Source of the DNA: Bacteroidales bacterium
GTDB taxonomy: Bacteria > Bacteroidota > Bacteroidia > Bacteroidales > Muribaculaceae
DNA length: 64,000 nt
Assembly (NCBI GenBank): GCA_003150235.1
Contig: QAMW01000008.1
Coordinates: 1-64,000 of the forward strand
Reading direction: 5' to 3'
Under the pieces are notes generated by a model. It saw nothing but the letters and a program-made list of their open reading frames with translations, made no database searches and had not been told where the DNA came from. A program made the position numbers and the translations under genes. Shown here piece by piece: positions 53,486 through 62,421 of the stretch; the stretch's first letter is position 1, and each line of letters starts with the position of its first letter.

Positions 53486-54931
53486 ATGAAAGCTATCTGT
53501 TTTTATTTCCAGATTCATCAACCGTTCCGCCTCAAAAGATACCGCTTCTTTGACATAGGTAACGACCATTACTACTACGATGACTTTGCCAATGACGACA
53601 TAATCACACGCATCGCCCACCGCAGTTATATACCCGCGGCAGAAACTCTTCTCCGCATGATTGAAAATTCCGACGGTAAGTTCCGTTGTGCATTCTCCAT
53701 CACCGGCACCGCATTGGAACAATGCGAGCAGTATGTGCCTGAGTTTATAGATATCCTCAAGAAGCTTGCCGATACAGGCAAGGTGGAATTCCTCGCGGAG
53801 ACCTACGCCCACTCCCTGTCATCGCTTGTCGACCCTGAAGAGTTTGCAGAGCAGGTACGCGTACATGACGAAAAGATATATGAGCTGTTCGGCCAGCATC
53901 CGAAGGTGCTCCGCAACACCGAGCTTATCTATTGCGACGAGATGGCGCCGATGATTTACGACATGGGTTACAAAGGTTGCATCACCGAGGGAGCCAAGCA
54001 CATCCTCGGATGGAAATCGCCCAACTACGTATATGCCGCCGCTTCATGCCCAAAACTGAAACTTCTCTTGAAGAACGATAAACTTAGCGATGATATCTCT
54101 TTCCGCTTCAGCAATACCGACTGGGATTCCTATCCGCTGACCGCCGACAAGTATATCGACTGGATTGCCTCGACTCCCGCCGAGGAACAGGTAATAAACC
54201 TCTTCATGAGCCTCGACACATTCGGTGAGCTCCAGCCTCGTGAAAGTGGCATATTCCAGTTCCTTGAGGCAATTCCTCGTTTCGCCGCAGAACGCGGCAT
54301 CGACTTCTGGACTCCCTCTGAAGTAGTGGCTAAGTGCAAGGCTGTCGATACCCTCAGTGTGCTCCACCCGATTTCATGGGCCGACGAGGCGCGTGACACT
54401 ACGGCATGGCTCGGCAACAAGCTCCAGAACGAGGCATTCAACAAGCTCTACTCCGTAGCCGAGCGTGTACGACTCTGCTCCGACCGCCGTCTGAAACAGG
54501 ACTGGGCATACCTCCAGGGGTCAGACCATTTCTTCTACATGTCGACAAAACATATGAACGACGGTGCCGTACATGCCATGTTCAGCCCCTACGAAACCCC
54601 GTTCCAGGCGTTCACCAACTACATGAACGTACTTGCCGACTTCATTGTACGTGTAGAAGAGCAGTATCCGCTCTCTATCGAAAACGAAGAACTTAACTCG
54701 CTGCTTACTACCATACGTAACCAGGCGACCGAAATTGAAGTGCTTAACAAGGAAGTGGCGTCGATGCGCAACAACCTTGAGCATTACAATGAGGAACATG
54801 CCAAGCGTGAGGCTCTTGCCGAAGGTAATGCCGAAAAAGCAGAGACTAAAGAGGTCAAAAAACCGGCAAAGAAGGCTGCTGCAAAGAAACCTGCCGCAAA
54901 GAAAACCGCTGCAAAGAAAAAAGCCGAATAA
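53486..54931 (+). CDS. GH57 alpha-amylase/glucanotransferase with lysine-rich tail
   Basis: A 481-residue protein. The GH57 N-terminal motif is CFYFQIHQPFRLKRY, the putative nucleophile Glu is in EFLAETYAHSL, and the domain ends near residue 395. A coiled coil (about 405-445) is followed by about 30 residues made almost only of Lys, Ala and Pro, with three AAKK-type repeats. There is no signal peptide, so it acts in the cytosol on glycogen or maltodextrins. The basic tail is unlike the rest of the protein. A terminator follows at 54954-54992. Confidence 0.88.
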   Translation: MKAICFYFQIHQPFRLKRYRFFDIGNDHYYYDDFANDDIITRIAHRSYIPAAETLLRMIENSDGKFRCAFSITGTALEQCEQYVPEFIDILKKLADTGKVEFLAETYAHSLSSLVDPEEFAEQVRVHDEKIYELFGQHPKVLRNTELIYCDEMAPMIYDMGYKGCITEGAKHILGWKSPNYVYAAASCPKLKLLLKNDKLSDDISFRFSNTDWDSYPLTADKYIDWIASTPAEEQVINLFMSLDTFGELQPRESGIFQFLEAIPRFAAERGIDFWTPSEVVAKCKAVDTLSVLHPISWADEARDTTAWLGNKLQNEAFNKLYSVAERVRLCSDRRLKQDWAYLQGSDHFFYMSTKHMNDGAVHAMFSPYETPFQAFTNYMNVLADFIVRVEEQYPLSIENEELNSLLTTIRNQATEIEVLNKEVASMRNNLEHYNEEHAKREALAEGNAEKAETKEVKKPAKKAAAKKPAAKKTAAKKKAE

Positions 54932-54953
54932 ATCAGATAACAATAATAGATAC

Positions 54954-54992
54954 AAAAGGACAATCGGGTCGATGCCCGGTTTGTCCTTTGTA
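54954..54992 (+). terminator. Terminator of the glycogen operon
   Basis: AAAGGACAA (54955-54963) pairs with TTGTCCTTT (54981-54989), and CGGG (54965-54968) with CCCG (54975-54978), giving a long stem. Confidence 0.65.
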
Positions 54993-55034
54993 TCTTATTT
55001 ACATTAATAAAAACATATAAAAAAACGTACTACT

Positions 55035-55553
55035 ATGCTTAGTCCAAAAGTACAAGACGCTCTGAACGAGCAAGTCAATGCCGAGTTCTGGTCGGCTTAT
55101 CTTTACCTGTCTATGGCTTGTAATTTTGAAGCCGATGGAAAGCCCGGAATCGCCAACTGGTTCCGCATCCAGTTTCAGGAAGAGCAGGCTCACGCCCAGA
55201 TTTTCATGAACTATATACACGCCCGCGGAGGCAAGGTCGTGCTGAAACCGATTGCAGAAGTTCCCGTAAACTGGGAAAAACCGCTTGACGCTTTCATCGA
55301 CACACTCGCCCACGAACAGAAAGTTACCGCACTCATCAACAACATCTACTCCATCGCCGAAGCAGAAAAAGACTATCCTACCTGCGACCGACTCAACTGG
55401 TTTGTCAACGAACAGGTAGAAGAAGAAGAAAGCGCACAGGAACTGATTGACAAATTCCGCATGATCGGCGATAACGGTATGGGTCTCTACATGCTCGACC
55501 AGGAGCTTGCGACACGCGTTTACAACGTGCCGTCGCCCCTCGCCGCTAAATAA
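55035..55553 (+). CDS. ftnA: Ferritin (non-heme, bacterial FtnA type)
   Basis: A 172-residue four-helix-bundle ferritin. The ferroxidase ligands can be placed at Glu17 (QVNAEFWSAY), Glu50 and His53 (FQEEQAHAQIF), Glu94 (AHEQKV) and Gln127 (NEQVEEE). It oxidises and stores iron in a 24-mer shell in the cytosol, which also protects the anaerobe from oxidative damage. The gene stands alone after the glycogen terminator. Confidence 0.96.
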   Translation: MLSPKVQDALNEQVNAEFWSAYLYLSMACNFEADGKPGIANWFRIQFQEEQAHAQIFMNYIHARGGKVVLKPIAEVPVNWEKPLDAFIDTLAHEQKVTALINNIYSIAEAEKDYPTCDRLNWFVNEQVEEEESAQELIDKFRMIGDNGMGLYMLDQELATRVYNVPSPLAAK

Positions 55554-55602
55554 TTCCAATCTGTCGTGACGCTGGCTTGACAATCAGCCTCGAAGCAGTG
55601 GC

Positions 55603-55909
55603 GAGTGGAAGCTCAAAGTCACTAACGACTTAAGGATTTTGCCCGGAATGGGCAAGATAAAGTTAACCGCGGGTAGCCCCGGAGCGGGCACCCGTGGAAA
55701 GCGATACCACCACAACAACGCAACCCTGAAACGGGTTGCATAAATATTTGCTGATAAAGCGACTATGCAACCCACTCCGGGGTTGAGTCAAGTAGAGAGC
55801 CGCATGCGCCACGGGTATGCCTCCGGCATTACCCGCGGTAAACGAGATGAATCCCCTTCCAGGGATTTATGGCTCGGGCGCTTAAGTTAGTAACATTGAG
55901 TGGAAGCTC
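55603..55909. repeat. Intergenic array of hairpins between ferritin and RNase G
   Basis: The 437-bp gap has no gene. GAGTGGAAGCTC occurs at both ends (55603-55614, 55898-55909). Between them lie hairpins: CCGCGGGTA...ACCCGTGG (55667-55697), GCAACCC-tgaaac-GGGTTGC (55720-55739), CAACCC...GGGGTTG (55768-55785), CCACGGGTA...TACCCGCGG (55809-55838) and an AATCCCC...GGGATT hairpin near 55850-55868. The arms of the first and fourth resemble those of repeat copy C at 62457-62485. The GAGTGGAAGCTC word also appears inverted at 58464-58483. Confidence 0.65.
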
Positions 55910-55932
55910 GCACGATACACAGGAACATTAAT

Positions 55933-55969
55933 AAGGGGTTGTGTCATTTCCGGCACAACCCCTTTTATT
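55933..55969. terminator. Terminator downstream of RNase G (possibly bidirectional)
   Basis: AAGGGGTTGTG (55933-55943) and CACAACCCCTT (55954-55964) form an 11-bp stem. TTATTTT follows on the plus strand and TTATTAATG on the minus strand. It lies 27 bp behind the RNase G stop. Confidence 0.7.
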
Positions 55970-55990
55970 TTAGCGATAAGGGGCAAGACC

Positions 55991-57613
55991 CTATTCTTCG
56001 CTATCTCGATCTTTGGCTTTGGATTTTGACTTCGACGACGATGATTCCAAATCTTTCTCCTCGGCGAGGTCTATTTCATTTTTGTCGCTGTCGACCACCT
56101 TGTACTGAAGATAGGCGAGCGACTGGTCGGGGGTAATCTTAAACTTTCCGCCAAACTCCATGCGCCATTTCCGGTAAAGCGACAGCAATCCCTTTTTAAG
56201 ATATGCGTCGACAAACGGATGGACATACATTATGAAGCCCGTCACTTTAAGATTGTTGATGAGATAATCCAGTTTTTCGTGAAGCGTATCGGTAAACAGC
56301 AACGACGGCTGCACCTCTCCTTTGCCGAAGCATGAAGGGCATTTCTCGGCAATAACCACGTCGAGTGCAGGGCGCACTCTCTGGCGGGTAATCTGCATAA
56401 GCCCGAATTTGCTTAGTGGCAATATGTTGTGTCGTGCACGGTCATTTGCCATCACCTCTTTCATGTGCTCGTAAAGAGTCTGACGGTGTTCCGCCTTGTT
56501 CATGTCGATAAAATCAATCACGATTATACCGCCCATGTCACGGAGACGCAACTGCCGGGCTATCTCATCAGCGGCACGGAGATTGACCTCCAGAGCGTTG
56601 CTCTCCTGGTCGGACGATGCCTTCGAGCGGTTGCCCGAATTGACATCAATCACATGCAGCGCCTCGGTATGCTCGATGATGATGTAAGCCCCTGACTTAA
56701 AAGACACCGTCTTGCCAAACGACGACTTGATCTGACGCGTTATGTTGAAGTGGTCAAATATCGGCTCGTCCTTGGTATAGAGCTTCACGATATCATGACA
56801 TTCCGGCGCAATCAGATCGACATATTTGGATATCTGATTATATGTCTCCTCGTCATTGACATAAATGCTTTCAAAAGAAGGACTGAACACATCGCGTAAC
56901 ATGCTCACTATACGGCTCTCCTCTTCAAATATGAGCGAGGGCACGGTGGAATGTTGTGCTTTTACGACAGTGTCTTCCCAACACTTGAGCAATGTCTTAA
57001 GCTCATGATTCAACTCTGCGACACGCTTTCCCTCGGCTGAGGTGCGCACTATCACGCCGAAATTCTTGGGGCGGATACTGTCAACGAGCTGTCGCAGGCG
57101 CAGCTTCTCTTCGGTAGTCTTGATTTTCTGCGACACGGAAATCTTGTCAGAAAAAGGAATCAGGACAAGAAAGCGTCCCGTGAAAGTGATTTCCGTGGTG
57201 AGTCGCGGACCCTTTGTGGAGATAGGTTCCTTGGCTATCTGCACCATCAACGTCATGTCCTTCTCCAGGACATCGGCAATCGTGCCTTGCTTGTTGATGT
57301 CGGGCATCAGTTTCATCTTTGAGAGCGAAGGCACACGTTTGGGGTCATCGAGAGCCTGCTTTACAAACTGGTAATAGGTAGAGAATTGGGAGCCAAGATC
57401 CAGGTAATGAAGAAAAGCGTCTTTCTCGTAGCCTACGTCGACGAAGGCGGCATTAAGCCCGGGCATGAGTTTCTTGACCCGCGCGAGATAAATGTCGCCG
57501 ACAGCGTAGGAGATATTCCGTGACTCTTTCTGAAGAGAAACGAGCCTGGAATCTTCCGCCAAGGCGATTGACACCTCGGTAGGCTGTACATCTACAATGA
57601 GTTCACTTTTCAT
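55991..57613 (-). CDS. rng: Ribonuclease G/E family endoribonuclease
   Basis: A 540-residue RNase G-like enzyme. The S1 domain lies at about residues 35-125 (GDIYLARVKKLMPGLNAAFVDVG), followed by RNase H-like and DNase I-like parts with catalytic Asp in HVIDVNSGN and GGIIVIDFIDM. The zinc-link is in CPSCFGKGE. A Ser/Lys/Asp-rich tail of about 20 residues ends the protein. It processes rRNA and degrades mRNA from 5'-monophosphate ends. It lies downstream of HU and bTHX on the same strand. Confidence 0.94.
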   Translation of the reverse strand: MKSELIVDVQPTEVSIALAEDSRLVSLQKESRNISYAVGDIYLARVKKLMPGLNAAFVDVGYEKDAFLHYLDLGSQFSTYYQFVKQALDDPKRVPSLSKMKLMPDINKQGTIADVLEKDMTLMVQIAKEPISTKGPRLTTEITFTGRFLVLIPFSDKISVSQKIKTTEEKLRLRQLVDSIRPKNFGVIVRTSAEGKRVAELNHELKTLLKCWEDTVVKAQHSTVPSLIFEEESRIVSMLRDVFSPSFESIYVNDEETYNQISKYVDLIAPECHDIVKLYTKDEPIFDHFNITRQIKSSFGKTVSFKSGAYIIIEHTEALHVIDVNSGNRSKASSDQESNALEVNLRAADEIARQLRLRDMGGIIVIDFIDMNKAEHRQTLYEHMKEVMANDRARHNILPLSKFGLMQITRQRVRPALDVVIAEKCPSCFGKGEVQPSLLFTDTLHEKLDYLINNLKVTGFIMYVHPFVDAYLKKGLLSLYRKWRMEFGGKFKITPDQSLAYLQYKVVDSDKNEIDLAEEKDLESSSSKSKSKAKDRDSEE

Positions 57614-57748
57614 TTGGTCTTTTCATTGTCATATACGCAGAGAACAAACTTGACTTCATCGCAGGTGTGCGGATTGGTCACGTCTGTTCTCATGTATATG
57701 CAAATTCTTGTTTAAATAGTCATTTCAGAAAATAAACGGTCACCCTGA

Positions 57749-57838
57749 TTATTTCTTCTTATGACGATTTTTTCTTAGGCGTTTTTTGCGCTTGTGAGTG
57801 GCCATCTTGTGACCTTTTCTTTTCTTTCCGCTTGGCAT
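57749..57838 (-). CDS. 30S ribosomal protein bTHX
   Basis: A 29-codon gene from ATG 57838 to TAA 57749-57751. The protein begins MPSGKKRKGHKMATHKRKK and more than half its residues are Lys, Arg or His. This is the Bacteroidetes form of the tiny Thx protein that sits in the head of the small ribosomal subunit. It is too short for most gene finders. Position between HU (64 bp upstream) and RNase G supports a translation-linked unit. Confidence 0.85.
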   Translation of the reverse strand: MPSGKKRKGHKMATHKRKKRLRKNRHKKK

Positions 57839-57902
57839 TGTACGCTAATTTGAAGTTAATATTATTGTTAATTAAAATTGTGTTGTTGTCTGGTGGGGAT
57901 TA

Positions 57903-58175
57903 TTATTTCACCTCTTCCATGAACACCTTTGCAGGCTTGAATGCCGGAATCTTATGTTCGGGGATAATGATGGTTGTATTCTTTGAGATGTTGCGGGCGG
58001 TCTTCTCTGAACGGGTCTTAACAATGAAGCTACCAAAGCCACGGAGATATACGTTCTCGCCGTGAGCCAGAGAATCCTTTACAATCTCCATGAACTTCTC
58101 GATAGTCTCAAGCACATTTACCTTCTCAATACCTGTAGTCTTAGAGATTTCGTTTACGATGTCGGCTTTTGTCAT
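57903..58175 (-). CDS. HU-family DNA-binding protein
   Basis: A 90-residue histone-like protein. MTKADIVNEISKTTGI is the typical N-terminal helix pair. The beta-arm signature GENVYLRGFGSFIVKTR and RNISKNTTIIIPEHKIPAFKPAK with the DNA-intercalating proline region are intact. It forms dimers that bend DNA. It is likely the first gene of HU-bTHX-rng; a poor promoter-like match (GATATTTG, 58262-58269) lies about 90 bp upstream. Confidence 0.96.
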   Translation of the reverse strand: MTKADIVNEISKTTGIEKVNVLETIEKFMEIVKDSLAHGENVYLRGFGSFIVKTRSEKTARNISKNTTIIIPEHKIPAFKPAKVFMEEVK

Positions 58176-58463
58176 TTTCGTTTATTTTTATTATAGTGTA
58201 ATAATTTTATGATTTGCAAGCGTTTAGGCGCATTTAAGCGTTCCAGCCATTTTTGCAAGTGCAAATATCGCACTTTTTTTTCAATTAGTTACAATCTGTC
58301 GGTCACTTTTTAAAATAAAATTCTCAAATCCACACTTTTATCCAATCCATCATCCCCCTTACCACCAATTCACACCGCGCTCCCTCACTCCGGGAAAGCC
58401 GGTTGTCCGCAATACATCATCCTTTTCAACTCGGTTTTCAGTCGTCAGAGCGTATCGCGTAGC

Positions 58464-58700
58464 GGGCGAGCTTCCACTCGCCCCTACAACGGCTTGTGAA
58501 TCAGGTTATATTGCGTAGCAGTAGGGGTGCCTGGAAGGGCACCCGCATGGCAACGGAGGTTGTGTTGCCCGCAGGGCATCATCTTTGTTTAGACGTAGCG
58601 TTGAGCGAAGCGAAACCTACGGCTACGCGGTATTTTCGGAGGCTACGCGTTTCCCTGTGACCTTAAGGGCCTTAGAGACCTTAGAGACCTTAGGGACTCT
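58464..58700. repeat. Intergenic hairpin block between HU and asparaginase, including repeat copy D
   Basis: The 552-bp gap has no gene. It holds GGGCGAG-cttcca-CTCGCCC (58464-58483), GGGTGCC...GGCACCC (58525-58544), a TGCCC-gca-GGGCA hairpin near 58564-58577, and copy D of the conserved-loop hairpin: CGTAGCGTT / AACCTACG around GAGCGAAGCGA (58592-58619). The last 50 bp before the asparaginase stop have three near-identical CCTTAGAGA/CCTTAGGGA words. The first 200 bp after HU are AT-rich and featureless. Confidence 0.6.
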
Positions 58701-58727
58701 GTCTGACGACAACTAGACAACTCCTGA

Positions 58728-59768
58728 TTAGAGGGTCACTTCGCCGCAGAGGGAACATTCGAGATATTTTCTTACCTCAGCAGGGGGGAGTCCGAGACCG
58801 AAAAGATACATCAGTTTGGTTATCGCCGCCTCGGAGGTCATGTCGTGACCGGAAATCACACCGGCAGCAGCAAGGCGGTCGCCTGACAGGTAGCGCTTTG
58901 TATGCACACCACCGTTGACACATTGCGTTATGTTGACGATGACGATGCCACGGTCAACGGCGTCATGTATCGCATCGAGAAACCACAGGTAGGTAGGTGC
59001 GTTACCGGCACCGAATGTCTTCAACACTATACCCTTTATACCGGGGGTTGAAAGTTGGTGACGCAATATCTCCTCCGATATGCCGGGATTGAGGTCAAGA
59101 AACATCACATTGGTGTCCATTGCATAGCGCACCTTCAGCGGACGCTTCATGCCGGCGCGCATCAACGCTTCCTCGTTGAAGTGGATGCCGAGCCCTATCT
59201 TGGCAAGCGACGGATAGTTGTTGCTCTTGAAGGCATTGAAGTTGTCGGCACTCATCTTTGTAGAGCGGTTGCCGCGCCACAGATAGTTTTCAAAGAGTAT
59301 CGCCACCTCCTGCACCATAGGCTCATCGTTGATATCGGTGGCGGCGGCTATCTGCAACGCCGTGATAAGATTTTCCTCACCGTCGGTACGCACCTCGCCG
59401 ATGGGGAGCTGCGACCCTGTGATTATGACAGGCTTATGCAGATTTTCGAGCATGAACGACAAAGCGGATGCCGTGTACGACATGGTATCGGTGCCATGCA
59501 ACACGACAAATCCGTCAAAGCGGTCAAAGTTTTCCTCAATAGCGCGCGCCATCTCCATCCAATACTTCGGATTCATGTCGGAAGAGTCGAGAGGAGGATT
59601 GAACTGTATGTTTTCAATCGTGTAGTCAAGCATCTTGATTTTCGGCACATTGTCGATAAGATGCGTGAAGTCAAATGGCTGAAGCGTGTGAGTCTCCGGA
59701 TTCTCTATCATACCGATGGTACCGCCGGTATAAATGATAAGAATGTGGGGTTTTCGCGCACTTTTCAT
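58728..59768 (-). CDS. ansA: Type I L-asparaginase
   Basis: A 346-residue cytosolic asparaginase without signal peptide. The two catalytic threonine blocks are IIYTGGTIGMIENP (first Thr) and VLHGTDTMSYTASALSFML (second Thr with Asp). The C-terminal allosteric-type domain of type I enzymes is present. It hydrolyses L-asparagine to aspartate and ammonia. It lies 39 bp downstream of metG's stop on the same strand. Confidence 0.95.
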   Translation of the reverse strand: MKSARKPHILIIYTGGTIGMIENPETHTLQPFDFTHLIDNVPKIKMLDYTIENIQFNPPLDSSDMNPKYWMEMARAIEENFDRFDGFVVLHGTDTMSYTASALSFMLENLHKPVIITGSQLPIGEVRTDGEENLITALQIAAATDINDEPMVQEVAILFENYLWRGNRSTKMSADNFNAFKSNNYPSLAKIGLGIHFNEEALMRAGMKRPLKVRYAMDTNVMFLDLNPGISEEILRHQLSTPGIKGIVLKTFGAGNAPTYLWFLDAIHDAVDRGIVIVNITQCVNGGVHTKRYLSGDRLAAAGVISGHDMTSEAAITKLMYLFGLGLPPAEVRKYLECSLCGEVTL

Positions 59769-59807
59769 TTTATATAGTGTATTTTATGATGTAATCCTGT
59801 CGTGAAA

Positions 59808-61850
59808 TCACATTACCTGGGCACCCGGGCGCACCGGAGCTGTCGGTCCTATGACAACAAGCGACCCGTCGGGATTTTCGGCAGAAAGAATCATGCCTTC
59901 CGAGAGAATGCCACGGAGTTTGCGCGGCTCGAAATTGGCGATGAAACACACCTGCTTGCCGACAAGGTCCTCCGGCGCATAGTATTTCGCTATACCTGAC
60001 ACGATGGTACGTTTCTTCATGCCGTCGTCGATGAGGAAGCGAAGGAGCTTGTCAGCCTTGGGTACTTTCTCACATTCAAGCACGGTGCCTACACGGATGT
60101 CACACTTCTTGAATGTGTCGAAATCCACATTTTCCGCCTGAGGCGCCACTTTCCAGTTGTCAAGCTGATTCTGACGCTTGATATCCTCAAGACGCTTGAT
60201 CTGCGCCTCAACCACATCATCCTCGATTTTTTCAAAGAGTAGTTCAGGCTCGCCAATCTTAGCGCCGGCAGGCACGAGGTCATTGCATCCGAGCATATCC
60301 CATGTGATTTTATCGCCACCGAGCATTTTGAGCAATTTTGCCGCCATGAAGGGGAGGAACGGCTCAAACGCGATGGAGAGGTTGGCACAAATCTGTATCG
60401 CGACATTGAGTATGGTCGCGGCACGGTTCATGTCGGTCTTCGCTACCTTCCACGGTTCGGTCTCCTGTAGGTAACGGTTGCCGAGACGTGCCATGTTCAT
60501 AGCATCTTTAAGCGCATCGCGGAAATGGAAATTGTCAAGATTAGCCGACAGTGATTCCTTTATCTCGCCAAGTTCCTTGAACACAAGGGTGTCACACTCG
60601 GCATACTCTCCCGCGGCAGGCAAAACGCCGTCAAAATATTTGTGGGTCAGCACCACGGCACGGTTTACGAAATTACCGAGAATGGCGACAAGCTCGCTGT
60701 TGTTACGTGCCTGGAAATCGCGCCATGTAAAGTCGTTGTCTTTGGTCTCCGGGGCATTGGCGGTGAGCACGTAGCGCAACACATCCTGCTTGCCGGGGAA
60801 GTCGCGCAGATACTCATGAAGCCATACAGCCCAGTTGCGCGAAGTGGATATCTTGTCACCCTCAAGATTGAGGAATTCGTTAGCCGGCACATTGTCAGGC
60901 AACTGGTAATTGTCGCCGTAAGCCATCAGCATCGAGGGGAACACGATGCAATGGAACACGATATTATCCTTGCCGATGAAATGGATAAGTCGGGTCTCGG
61001 GGTCTTTCCACCATGTCTCCCAGCTGTCGGGAAGTATCTCCTTGGTGTTGGAGATATAACCGATAGGAGCGTCAAACCATACATAGAGCACCTTCCCCTC
61101 TGCACCTTCGACAGGTACGGGGATACCCCAGTCGAGGTCGCGGCTCACGGCGCGGGGCTGAAGCCCCATGTCGAGCCATGATTTGCACTGACCGTAAACA
61201 TTACTGCGCCACTCCTTATGACCGTCAAGTATCCACTTGCGAAGCACAGGCTCCCACTTGTCAAGGGGCAGATACCAGTGCTTAGTCTCTTTCATCACAG
61301 GCTTGCTGCCGGTGATGGCGCTGACCGGGTCGATAAGCTCCTCGGGACTGAGCGACGTGCCACAAGCCTCACATTGGTCTCCGTAAGCACGCTCGTTACC
61401 GCAATGAGGGCATTTCCCTATTACGTAGCGATCGGCAAGAAACTGCCCCGCCTCCTCGTCGTAAAGCTGCATAGAGGTCTTCTCTATAAACTCGCCTTTT
61501 TCATAGAGACGCTTGAAAAATTCCGAAGCCGTTTCTGAATGAGTAGCCGAGGTAGTGCGTGAATACACGTCAAACGATATGCCAAGTTCCTCGAATGAAT
61601 CCTTTATGATATTGTGATAGCGGTCCACGATATCCTGGGGGGTAACCCCTTCGCGGCGCGCCTTTATAGTGATAGGCACTCCATGCTCGTCGCTGCCGCC
61701 TATCATCTTTACATCTTCGCCACGCAGGCGCAGATAACGTGCGTAGATGTCGGCAGGCACATACACGCCGGCAAGATGACCGATATGTACCGGACCGTTG
61801 GCATAAGGGAGAGCAGTTGTTATAAGAGTGCGTTTAAAGTTCTTTTCCAT
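59808..61850 (-). CDS. metG: Methionyl-tRNA synthetase with C-terminal tRNA-binding domain
   Basis: A 680-residue class Ia synthetase. HIGH is in GPVHIGHLAG, KMSKS appears as KISTS (GDKISTSRNW), and the zinc knuckle is CPHCGNERAYGDQCEACG. The anticodon-binding helices follow, and residues about 575-680 are an EMAP/Trbp111-type OB domain (CDIRVGTVLECEKVPKADKLL) for tRNA binding and dimerisation. ATG 61850 (MEKNFKRTLITTALPYANG) is chosen over an upstream TTG. A TAATTTTG box lies at 61886-61893. Confidence 0.96.
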   Translation of the reverse strand: MEKNFKRTLITTALPYANGPVHIGHLAGVYVPADIYARYLRLRGEDVKMIGGSDEHGVPITIKARREGVTPQDIVDRYHNIIKDSFEELGISFDVYSRTTSATHSETASEFFKRLYEKGEFIEKTSMQLYDEEAGQFLADRYVIGKCPHCGNERAYGDQCEACGTSLSPEELIDPVSAITGSKPVMKETKHWYLPLDKWEPVLRKWILDGHKEWRSNVYGQCKSWLDMGLQPRAVSRDLDWGIPVPVEGAEGKVLYVWFDAPIGYISNTKEILPDSWETWWKDPETRLIHFIGKDNIVFHCIVFPSMLMAYGDNYQLPDNVPANEFLNLEGDKISTSRNWAVWLHEYLRDFPGKQDVLRYVLTANAPETKDNDFTWRDFQARNNSELVAILGNFVNRAVVLTHKYFDGVLPAAGEYAECDTLVFKELGEIKESLSANLDNFHFRDALKDAMNMARLGNRYLQETEPWKVAKTDMNRAATILNVAIQICANLSIAFEPFLPFMAAKLLKMLGGDKITWDMLGCNDLVPAGAKIGEPELLFEKIEDDVVEAQIKRLEDIKRQNQLDNWKVAPQAENVDFDTFKKCDIRVGTVLECEKVPKADKLLRFLIDDGMKKRTIVSGIAKYYAPEDLVGKQVCFIANFEPRKLRGILSEGMILSAENPDGSLVVIGPTAPVRPGAQVM

Positions 61851-62058
61851 TTTCAGTTTGTTGGATAACAATTTTATTTTCAGTGCAAAATTAGTTTTTT
61901 ATTGCGAAATATTAAAATATCTCCGACTGCTTGTAACCATACTTACACAACGAATCGCCCATCGTTGACGCTTTTTCTTATACTTTTGCCACACAGGGGC
62001 GTAAATCGTTGAATAATTGCTATCAAACGTCACTATTTTAACATCAAGCAAAAAGATG

Positions 62059-62066
62059 TAAATTTG
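62059..62066 (+). promoter_or_regulatory. Candidate -7 box of the DUF4250 gene
   Basis: TAAATTTG fits TAnnTTTG and lies 14 bp before the ATG at 62081. The start would be very close to the coding region, and no TTG is found about 20 bp upstream. Confidence 0.35.
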
Positions 62067-62080
62067 CACAAAATTTTATC

Positions 62081-62263
62081 ATGATGAATCAATTACCATC
62101 CGACCCCGCCATGCTGTTCAGCTTCCTGAACATGAAGTTACGTGACAATTACGGCTCCCTCAATGAGCTTTGCGACGACCTTGACATCAAACGTGCCGAG
62201 CTCGAGCAGAAAATGCTCGAATACGGTTGGGAATACAATCCCTCCGCCAACAAATTCTGGTAA
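62081..62263 (+). CDS. DUF4250 small protein
   Basis: A 60-residue protein beginning MMNQLPSDPAMLFSFLNMKL and ending NPSANKFW. The LPxDPxMLxSxxNxKLRD pattern and the helical middle with YGWEYNP are the DUF4250 signature. The function is unknown. The shape (two or three short helices, Cys in LNELCDDLDI) suggests a small helix-turn-helix-like unit. Start could be either of two adjacent ATGs. It is divergent from metG. Confidence 0.85.
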   Translation: MMNQLPSDPAMLFSFLNMKLRDNYGSLNELCDDLDIKRAELEQKMLEYGWEYNPSANKFW

Positions 62264-62305
62264 CGGGGAAACAGCTACGCGCCCAGCTGAAAGCGACTCG
62301 CTTCT

Positions 62306-62402
62306 TTTTCCGTCAGGGAAAAATCCAAACTTAGCCGGGCGGTTGAGCGTAGCGAAACCCCCGGAAAGGTTGCCCTAAACAAATGTTTCCCTTTAGGGAA
62401 TC
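62306..62402 (-). repeat. Intergenic hairpin repeat, copy B
   Basis: Inverted relative to copy A. The hairpin at 62335-62364 has, read on the minus strand, arms CCGGGGGTT / AACCGCCCGG around the loop TCGCTACGCTC, and the TTTCCCTTTAGGGAA hairpin lies at 62386-62400. It makes an inverted pair with copy C, with a 19-bp gap. Confidence 0.7.
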
Positions 62403-62421
62403 ATCAATCGTACACTGAGAT

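Noticed and set aside
55603..55909. Possible CRISPR array because of regularly placed palindromic units
   Set aside because: Units differ in sequence and spacing, there are no identical repeats with unique spacers, and no cas genes are present.
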